From assembly GCA_009767595.1 (NCBI GenBank), contig VSDK01007123.1, forward strand, positions 66,748 through 130,747: 64,000 nt of DNA, given 5' to 3'. The DNA is from Symbiodinium kawagutii (taxonomy: Eukaryota; Sar; Dinophyceae; Suessiales; Symbiodiniaceae). Below are positions 56,071 through 64,000 of the stretch, in pieces (the first letter of the stretch is position 1; every line of letters begins with the position of its first letter). Below the pieces are notes generated by a model. It did no database searches. It saw nothing but the letters and a program-made list of their open reading frames with translations, and was not told the origin of the DNA. Made by a program: the position numbers and the translations under genes.

Positions 56071-56139
56071 TTGTCAACTCAAAAGCATCAACTCCTTATT
56101 AATCCTCAACTCCTTGTCCTTGTGAAGCACCACAGTTCA

Positions 56140-56245
56140 CCACCATCGGTAGCATGGTTCACCCCTGGCTCAGCACGCAGGTGCAAGGCCGCCCGGCCCG
56201 CCTCTGCAGTGGTGCATCGACCCATGCTGGAACAGGCCTGGCGAT
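56140..56245 (-). CDS. probable cysteine-containing exon
   Basis: After an acceptor-like tgcatcgccag the minus frame reads ACSSMGRCTTAEAGRAALHL in a GC-rich island. The CxxxGxC pattern is common in secreted proteins but not diagnostic. It is in line with neighbouring minus-strand cysteine exons. Confidence 0.42.
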
Positions 56246-57429
56246 GCAACGATGCCAATCCTGTTGTTTGAGAGATGAAACAGAAACACATAATTATATA
56301 TATATATGCCAAACTAGAAACTAGTAAACTAGAAACAATTTGGCACATAAAGATTCATATGAATAGTAATGTAGAAACTATTAAAACAAAGGTTATACTA
56401 GAAACTATAGACACATCATGAAACTTTGAAACAATGCCAATCTTTGCCGTGAAGGAATGGCTGCCGATGCACCGCTGGCTGATTTTTCTGCAGTTCTGAA
56501 GTGCTGACGTTTCCTAAAGCTCGATTTCAACCATGTTGCAACTACACGGAGCCTCTCCACGCCCGCAATTGCGCACTGGCAGGTTGGGAAACAGACCTCA
56601 GCTTGGGCAAGCACTCAAGCACTTGTTGTTCTAAAGAGGTTTTGCTGTTTGGAAAATAATATATAATCCCTATGATGAATGGGAATCTGTATCAGAAACC
56701 AAACAAGTCAGTTCTCCTCTCCTTTTAAACAACTCCAAATGACTGCTGATTGTTTTTTATCCGAGCATCAGATTGGTTCACCAAACATATCAAATGTATA
56801 TTTGTTACTCAAGAACACCGTGTAACGCTCTAAAGCTATGATGGCTTCCGGCAGTGGACAGCCGAGTATTGAGTCGGTTCCTTCAGGGACAGTCCTCTAC
56901 TGAGTGTTTGTTTGTTCAACTGGTCTACGGCGAAATCGCTGGTGAAGAGAGTTTTGCCGCAGGGGAAGGGGAATTTACGTAGCAAGGGAATGGGTCTCCA
57001 TGGCTTCCAGCTGACTATGTAGCTGATTATCAAGTGTGATTTATGCAAGTCTTAGCTGGAAGAGAGCCACCAGCTATCACTTCAAGCTTGCGAAATTTCG
57101 TCAAGCGTCAACCAACATCCCTTCACATGTTGCAGTCATTGGTGAGATCTTGGCATCACGCAATAATGGCAACCAATAATGGAAATCAGCGGTCTGCTTG
57201 GTGGGAGGCCAGGTGTTCAATGAGCTCCTAAATCGACAGTATCCACAAGCACGCCTAACAATCCAGTAAGAACAGCGCGGAGGGTCAGGAAAGCATCCGC
57301 TTAGGGCTGCAAACTATGGATACTGATGAGTATAAAATCTCTGGAAATGCAATTGCTCATTATGACTCATCACTTCATATTGTCGGCAATATCATGTCAT
57401 ATCCCTTCCTCAACCAACTCCACCTACTT

Positions 57430-57612
57430 CACCTAGAGCGAAAACCCAGCTCCCAGCTGCCAATCCCGTAGGCATGGGTTGCTACGTGTTTCTGTGCCAT
57501 CATTGAGTTCCAATATGCTCGAGAATGTCCTGCCCCGCCCCAGATCGTCAGGGCACAATCTGGATCTGGCATGCCACATCTGCAATCGCATTGTCTACCG
57601 TCGTTGTAGAGC
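57430..57612 (-). CDS. probable exon with CDCxCGxxDPDC motif
   Basis: On the minus strand an acceptor (cgcggcag) at 57613 is followed by LYNDGRQCDCRCGMPDPDCA and about 35 more natural codons with Trp and His. The CDCxCGxxDPDC pattern is one I associate with short cysteine modules in large extracellular dinoflagellate proteins (recalled, not checked). The donor is not fixed; the frame stays open to 57429. It is the strongest clue to the nature of the minus-strand gene. Confidence 0.57.
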
Positions 57613-57989
57613 CTGCCGCGAGCCAGCTCAGCGCATGGACTCGCTAACCAAAGGGATTGGTTGATAAGGTTTCCAAATGGTGGTTTTTCAATGTTCCAAA
57701 TGCAGTAATGAGAAGTGACACGCAAATAACAAAACAGTGACTTGTGGTGGGGCGGAATTCACTTCTTGTTGAAACTTGTAAACACAATTGTTCTTCCATC
57801 AATCAGCTTTCAGTGATACGAGGGATCGGAACCAGATGCAACACAGGAGAACATCTCAAATAAGGCTGACTCCAACACTTGTTCCTGTTTTCCTGCTTAG
57901 CTGGCTAAAGAGCATACGCAACCGCAAGAGAACCAAAGGCAACAGGAGAATCGTAGCCTGTGACGGCAAGAGGGTAGCACCACGCTGAA

Positions 57990-58330
57990 CTTCTGCCCTT
58001 CTCTCATCAACCAGTCATCAACAATCCTGAACCAATATTAGCCACCCTTAAGCACTATCCACCATGGCTCTTAAGTCGCATCAATCACTATTGACCATTA
58101 TCAACCTTCATGAACACAAACAAAGCCAGTTTGTCAGCCTCCATTTGCCATTCCATCATCAACTACTATCAAATTACTGATTTCCTGCCATTCAATGGTA
58201 CTCACCATCATTCAGCATTGTCAACCAGCATCAAGCATGGTTTGTCATGCCCAATGATCATTCACTTCGACCAGTAGTTACCTGTAATTTCGTCATCAAC
58301 CAGTTTCATGCACTACTATTATGTAGTTCA
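57990..58330. repeat. AACCATCA-type low-complexity block
   Basis: Degenerate catcaacca and accatcattcag words. Confidence 0.6.
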
Positions 58331-58589
58331 ATACCCTGATGCTCCACTCCTCCCACCAGTATCAACGAGTAGTAGCAACCGTTCTCATGGTGTATCCTTC
58401 CCGGTTCTTACCCTGTTTAAGAACTTTACTCATAACAAGTGTATCATTCTGGGTTGATGAAAGACCTGGGCTGACAATACTGAATACTTTACTCATAACC
58501 ACCGTATCATTCTTAATACTTTACTCATAACGCTTTACCCTTACTGCATTCTCCTGGGTTTATACCCTGCTTAAGTACATTCAGAGCCC

Positions 58590-58700
58590 AGGATCTGCGA
58601 CTTGCTGCTGCCTGGCGTGGCAAATCCAGCTGTTGGACGGTGCGGCAGGCAGATCACCATAGTCCTCACCAGGGTGCACGTGGTGAAGGCCAAGCTTAGC
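58590..58700. CDS. putative exon, strand unclear
   Basis: A GC island open on both strands. The minus frame reads LHHVHPGEDYGDLPAAPSNS; the plus frame reads ANPAVGRCGRQITIVLTRVH. Both are natural. Neighbours favour minus. Confidence 0.35.
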
Positions 58701-58879
58701 ATATGATCAGTCAGCTGAAACAAAGCCATCCAGGTATCATTATCCTTGTGGTCACTGTTGAATCTCAGACTTATAACAATAATTGCTACTGTATGTAATA
58801 ATATCTGATGATAAGAATGATCGTAACACAAATATTAAGACATATGATACATATATATCACCAATGTAATACACAAGAA

Positions 58880-58955
58880 TACAAATAAATATATATATAT
58901 ATACATAAATATATATATATATATATACGGACATGATATTTATATATATATAGAG
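58880..58955. repeat. TA microsatellite block
   Basis: Interrupted (TA)n and TAAATA tracts. Confidence 0.9.
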
Positions 58956-58999
58956 CACATAATACACTCATACCCTCCAGGAATCACATCCTTCACCCT

Positions 59000-59132
59000 C
59001 CCTGGGATCCTTCCTGGGACCGCCGTCCTCCATATCAAACTTCAAGCGCGAGCCGTCGAGGCCGCGCGTCACCTCCAAGATGAAGGCGTCGCTGGTGCTG
59101 GGATCCGGCACCTGCCCGGGTTGCGGCGCAGC
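59000..59132 (-). CDS. probable exon, unknown protein
   Basis: The minus frame contains an ATG at about 59135 followed by a Pro/Ser stretch and AFILEVTRGLDGSRLKFDME, then a charged Gly-rich end. GC-ending codons dominate. It could be a first exon (ATG in a ggcgaccatgg-like context) or an internal one. No domain is recognised. Confidence 0.5.
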
Positions 59133-59460
59133 CATGGTCGCTGAAGCACCCAAACTGTGTAGAACACCATGGGGGGAGGATACCGGTGTGGCTCACTGGA
59201 CTTCTATCTCTGCGGAAAAAACTGTTATTGTTGTTATGAAGTCATAACCCATCATGTGTGCCGTTGAGAAATTTCTTTAGACACCATTGACACAGGTGTT
59301 GGTACTTGTTGAGGACAACCAAGTTACTTGTGAGGCAAGACTGCGGTGCGCCTGCAAGGAAGTCACAAGCATGCGTTCGATGCCTGCCAATCCAGACACC
59401 ATGATGTAGAAAGGTGGAATTCGACCGAACCTCAGCTGCTTATCAGTGGACCAGCCGGAG

Positions 59461-59503
59461 TTTGACAAGTTGGGGGTACCCCTATGACTTGAGAAACCAC
59501 CAT
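59461..59503. repeat. family A element, end fragment
   Basis: Only ggggtacccctatgacttgagaaaccacca remains. Confidence 0.55.
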
Positions 59504-60299
59504 TTGGTAATGGGGTTTTGATAGTGGTCAAATGTCAAAACATGTCAAAACTGATGGCTGATGATCGTGAATGATTGCTAATTATTGTTAACACTCATCG
59601 TGCCTTGGTTGATGCTGGTGCATAGTAATGGCTAAATCATGACTAAACATGGTTGATACTATCTATATAGATATAAAGGTGTTGGGGGTACTGCCCGACT
59701 CCCACGAACATGAGAAGGTATCTGGCAGTAGCCCACATGACTCATCTGACATGTGAACAGGTGTAACGGGTGTCTGCTACATAATTAACAATGAAGTATG
59801 ATGCAGGCATTGACGCACCTGTATCTGCCACTGCTCGGGTTCAGGAAGTAGGGGATAATGATTCATTCCTGGATCCTAGGTTCCTATGGTTCGTGCAGCT
59901 GAAGAGTATATATGAATTTGTCCAGACTTTGGGAAAGCCAAACACCCGCATTAGCCGCATTGGCGCATCTACCTTGTCAAAGGTAATTTGACAACATGAA
60001 CAAAGTCACTTTTTCTTACATGTTCGATCAAGGTGGTGCTGAATGCTCATACAATTTGCTTGTTTAGCCACATGGATTTTCTGCCCTTATCAATGTTAAC
60101 CCCAGAACAAGAAAAAACCCTGGTTGATCAATAGGGGGAATCAATCAAAAGCCTTGGTTTTCCATTAAGATGGTGACCCTCCAATTATACGGTACGTAAA
60201 CAAAGGGCTTATTCATCCGGAGTAAAAATTATATAATGAGCATGATATCCTTCGAAACAATTGCCGTGATGTGAAAACTGCGTAAGCCACACCTCCAGC

Positions 60300-60480
60300 T
60301 ATGACCTAACCTGGCCAAAGGACCCGCTGCCCCAATAGGACTGCTCAATGTACACGATATTGGTGGACCTGCGCAGCGACAGGAAGTGCTCTGGACCTGG
60401 TCTTCCCATGGAGTGGAGGCCTCCCAAAGGCCGTCAGTCTTTGCCATTGGAGACAGGGGGGTTTGGGATCATCAGGACAG
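60300..60480. CDS. putative exon, strand unclear
   Basis: A GC island open on both strands: plus LPMEWRPPKGRQSLPLETGG, minus Cys/Ser-rich. No domain. Confidence 0.3.
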
Positions 60481-60859
60481 GTGTGGCAGTCCGGCTGACC
60501 ACCTACATTCATTGCAGTCAATCACTCAAACCGATCCGGAGCTTTGCGCGCCGAAACTGAGTGCTTCGCTACGAAAGTGATCATCATATCTCATTTGAGA
60601 GTAGCCTCATTTTCATAGATGTGCTGAGTCAACTTTTATCCTGTACCCCCGTTGCTGGAACTCACCGCCGCTGTGCCACCGGACGCGTTGGGTGCCACTG
60701 CTGTCCTGTGGGGTGCAGTTCGGACAAGATCATTGCTGACTTTCCAAAATAATCATGTCCTCCTGCTTTAGACTCGACCAGGTGCTACCATTTTCCATTT
60801 GGCGCACCTCCAGGTTTGAGTTGAGGACACTGAAAAGGCCATGTTTGGAATAAACACAT

Positions 60860-60961
60860 CTGGTTGGCGGTTATATATAACCCCTATCAACTAATATTAG
60901 TCAACCAACCGCTTGTTAAGAATTACTAGGGAAAATATACATGTTGAAAAACACCAACAAG
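60860..60961. repeat. family B inverted-repeat element
   Basis: It starts ctggttggcggtt and ends aaaacaccaacaag. The core is gtcaaccaaccgcttgtt and actagggaaaata. Confidence 0.75.
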
Positions 60962-61150
60962 CAATCTGATATGAATTGCACACATGAAAGTACACATGAA
61001 AACACAAATACATATTCAAGTTTGTACAATGTAAGATTCTTGGCACCCAAACATGATACGTGACACGATTGAACCAGCAGTATCATAGCAGGATGAATTG
61101 CAGCTATCAGCAGCTATCATCCTTCCTTTGCGCCTTCCTTGACTTTACAC

Positions 61151-61241
61151 GGCGGCCGAAACCGCGAGCAGTGCGTCCTCAAGCTCGTTGTAAAAGGCAC
61201 GCGGCTTGTAGGTGTCTTCACACTGACCGCCAAGCGGCAGG
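61151..61241 (-). CDS. probable exon, unknown protein
   Basis: On the minus strand a CCCCAG acceptor precedes LGGQCEDTYKPRAFYNELED and a hydrophobic end, followed by a donor-like GTGTAAAG. Splice sites, frame and codon choice agree. No domain is recognised. It fits the minus-strand series at 51.9-63.2 kb. Confidence 0.53.
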
Positions 61242-62119
61242 CTGGGGCAGCTGGGGGGAAACGGGAACAGGAGTTGATGTCAACCAGAAATTGAGGGCCA
61301 TGGGTCGATCACAAGTGATTGATCAAGAAGACAAACCTGGGTCAATCAGCTGAGGCCAAAAGGCATTGGTGACCCTTGAGTGGGGTCATTGAGATAGTTT
61401 TAGATGACTAGATCAAAGTACACGCGATGGCAAAAGAGTTGTGTAGGCCCGCGGAAGGAGGCATGTGAAAGTGAATATGCAAACTTGTCTAAAGCGCTCG
61501 CATCTACCATATAGAAGTGCAATAAGTCGTTCAATACAGAAAAGAAAAGATATTTCAGCTCGAACCTGCATCTCCCAACAGAAGGCCAGGGGCATCAATG
61601 TTCAATTTTGTGGGTGCAACAGCGGCAGCAAGGCAGCTCGAGATGCTAAAGGGATGATTCATGCAGCAGTGTCAACTACCGATTGGTGTCACCACTGTGC
61701 GCTGAAATACATGAGCGTCATCTGCAGCAACATCCTGCTTTACCTAGGTACGATACTGCAATACGCGCATAAATCCGGCCAATTAGAACAAAGGGGTTCT
61801 TAGCACATGAGGTGTTGGACGGCAAACATCACAACTCGCCAAAATGTTGCCTTCAACCAATCAAATTGAGGGTCCATACCATTAAACCAAACAGCCACCA
61901 CCCAGGTCTGCACTGCGGCGCCGCACTTCATACCAGAATCCGCACAGGTGATGTCAGTGTAGCTGTGGTTGAAATTCGTGACCTTGGAAGTAAGTCTCGA
62001 CATTTTGCCATGGCAAGATTAGATAACGGCCTCAAGATACCTCAAGTATAGCTGATTGATCAGGAGTGATACTTGTGGCAACTCATAACTTGTTGATAGT
62101 GCAATGATATGATGAACAG

Positions 62120-62540
62120 TTGATGCAGGACAGCATTCCTTTGAATGCAAGAAAGAAAATGGCCCCAGTGCCCCAGTGCTGCAGGCCAGGCCATCGAGCA
62201 AACCATGAAAAGCAAGCTGGCCAAAAGCTGGTTCAAACAAGCACAGCAGGCCAGGCAACCAAAAAACAGAAATGGGGCCTTCAAAGTAAGGGCTGCTCAC
62301 GAGGTGATGCCGGACAAAAACCCTTTGCAAATGCATGAGCAAGAAAAACTGCCCACAGTAGCTGGAACTTGTCTTGCACTGAGTTCCCCAGCATAGTTGA
62401 AGAAAACTCCCCAGCTTTTGATGATGGACATCAAGTTGGACCTGCCCAGCTGGCTGAGGCAGGATAGGATCACCTTTTGAGAGCAGGGCTGGCAGTTTCC
62501 AACAGCACCAGCTCCAGCTGGAGCCCGGGCTCGGGGAGGC
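62120..62540. CDS. coding-like block open on both strands
   Basis: The minus strand is open for 176 codons in one frame and, at 62360-62540, reads NCQPCSQKVILSCLSQLGRS in another. The plus strand at 62145-62396 reads MKSKLAKSWFKQAQQARQPK. Two genes or exons may overlap here, or one reading is fortuitous. No domain is recognised. Confidence 0.33.
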
Positions 62541-63130
62541 GTGCCGCAAACGGTGAGCAGTGGAATAGTGTGGAGATTTTCATTGCTCAGTGCCACAAAA
62601 CTACCTGTGCAAGAGACTAGTTATACACTGTTTTTTTGCAAAAAGAGACTAATCTTGTTATCTGCAAGGATTGATCACTTCTTTGTCAACACGATATATG
62701 TTGATACAACCACCTCTTGGTTGTAAAAATGAGATTTAGCATGATCAAATCTATAGATGCGCTGAGATATGAAAACTACACGAGGAAGTACATTGGACGC
62801 TTGTCAAAATGGGAGTACGAACTCAAGTAGGGAAGCAGCACCAAAAATATGATTGGCTTGGAAACACCCGAATCTGCTTGTTAGCTGTGTTTGATTCCCT
62901 ACAATCAAGCTACATGATCAAACAGTACTGCACAACCGTAACATATATTCATTGACTACCATCGTTAATCCAACCAGGATCAAGCTCATACCAACGCGCA
63001 TGTGGGCAAACTACCAACAACTCATGAACCAATGGTAGGCTGTTCACAAGTAACGCCACTACCAAGGACTAACCACAACAGACCAAGTCCATGAGCCTCA
63101 CCACTCAGTGAGCCCCTCAGCCCCCGCGCC

Positions 63131-63222
63131 TGATGGACACTTCCGTACCATTGCGGCACTTGCACCAGTACTTTCCCGCGGGATACTGCGCTGTGACCTG
63201 CGCGCAAAGCGCAGAGTCGATC
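63131..63222 (-). CDS. probable cysteine-containing exon
   Basis: The minus frame reads QVTAQYPAGKYWCKCRNGTE after an acceptor-like tgggaaaag and ends at a possible GC donor (atcag|gcgcgg), a donor type used in dinoflagellates. The WCKC pair suggests an extracellular disulfide module. A second minus frame is open for 80 codons. Confidence 0.48.
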
Positions 63223-63239
63223 TTTTCCCACGACCTTGG

Positions 63240-63330
63240 CTATAGGTTTACTGACATTTTTCAATGGGCCTAAAGTTAACTACCATGGCTATAGGTTTAC
63301 TACCTTGGCTATAGGTTTTCCCATTACCTG
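63240..63330. repeat. GGCTATAGGTTTACTAC short tandem cluster
   Basis: Three copies of ctataggttt with accatgg/accttgg spacers. Confidence 0.7.
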
Positions 63331-63777
63331 AGCTAAGGTGAACAATGGGCTGACATTTTTACATTACTGGGCACCGATAATCACACTGGCTTTAACACTG
63401 AGGATCTTTTTGTTTGGTGATCAGCCATATTTGGTGATGTGACAAGTAACCAGGATTCGAATAATTGATGTCCATGAACCAAATATTCAGAAACCGACAT
63501 TAAATGGGGCTCCGAATCGCCTTGGGCGAAACTTGGCTTCAGAAGCGGGGACCCCTTCTGGACATCTGAGCCTCAGCTAGAGACTTGTCAGCGTATCCGG
63601 CCAGGATTGACAGCTGTACCCTCATTATTTTGAATGACTTGCTGATGCTTTGCGAAAAGGTGGGAGACCCACCACGCATCATCCAGAATTGATCGATCGG
63701 AGGGGCTTCTTTGGAAGATCGCCAGTCGGGTGCCACCACTTGTGACCCTGAACCATCAAGGGTACCAGCCGTAGACT

Positions 63778-63960
63778 AGCATGAGCGTACCATCATTGAC
63801 CATTCACCATCAACTCTCCATCATCTAAGCAGCATTTCGCAACGCAGTGACCATGACTAACTGACCATCACCTAACCAACTTACAGCATGAACAAACTAG
63901 CAATCATCCGACCATCGACAATCCGCACCACTTATATAATCATATAATCATATGATTGAT
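63778..63960. repeat. ACCATCA-type low-complexity block
   Basis: Degenerate accatcattgaccattcacc words, then an ATAATCATAT run at the window end. Confidence 0.6.
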
Positions 63961-64000
63961 AAGCATTCAAACATCAACTAATCATTACAAGGCTTTGGGT

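Noticed and set aside
1..64000. CRISPR array, bacterial operons, rRNA or tRNA genes
   Set aside because: No regularly spaced identical repeats with unique spacers, no gene-dense operon structure, and no recognisable rRNA or cloverleaf with A and B boxes were found by eye. A tRNA scan would be needed to exclude isolated tRNAs.

Overview
The window looks like nuclear DNA of a dinoflagellate, most likely a Symbiodiniaceae-type alga. This is inferred, not proven. The DNA is AT-rich, full of microsatellites and short inverted-repeat elements, and has almost no long open frames. Scattered through it are GC-rich islands of about 70-300 bp that read as protein, often next to AG acceptors and GT, GC or GA donors. 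That is how dinoflagellate genes look: many short exons, long repeat-filled introns and non-canonical donors. The one long coding unit is a retroelement whose reverse transcriptase and cytosine-methyltransferase-like domain fit families I know from dinoflagellates.

Layout. 0-28.9 kb: AT-rich intron-like or intergenic DNA with about 25 exon-like islands. The best are on the minus strand near 9.3, 17.1, 21.2, 22.5, 24.6, 26.2 and 26.6 kb. An EF-hand-like island lies on the plus strand at 11.3 kb. 29.1-35.5 kb: an almost complete tyrosine-recombinase retrotransposon of DIRS/PAT type on the minus strand. It carries split direct repeats, a small membrane ORF, a Gag-like ORF, an RT-RNase H-C5 methyltransferase ORF, and a recombinase ORF lying in another frame inside the RT ORF and broken by one stop codon. 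36-39 kb: exon islands, two with plausible splice sites. 39.5-41.3 kb: a 0.8-kb foldback element and an array of palindromes interrupted by an assembly gap (40524-40806). 41.3-51.3 kb: mostly repeats and AT-rich DNA. 51.9-63.2 kb: a series of minus-strand, often cysteine-containing exon islands that may belong to one large gene.

Between and beside the islands lie at least four families of short inverted-repeat elements (called A-D here). Several touch apparent exon ends, as introner-like elements would. One family-B copy at 20 kb is split by a 1-kb TIR element flanked by TA.

Limits: the exon calls rest on reading frames and splice-like sites judged by eye. GC-rich islands are often open on both strands, so strand and exact ends are provisional. 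No host gene could be named.
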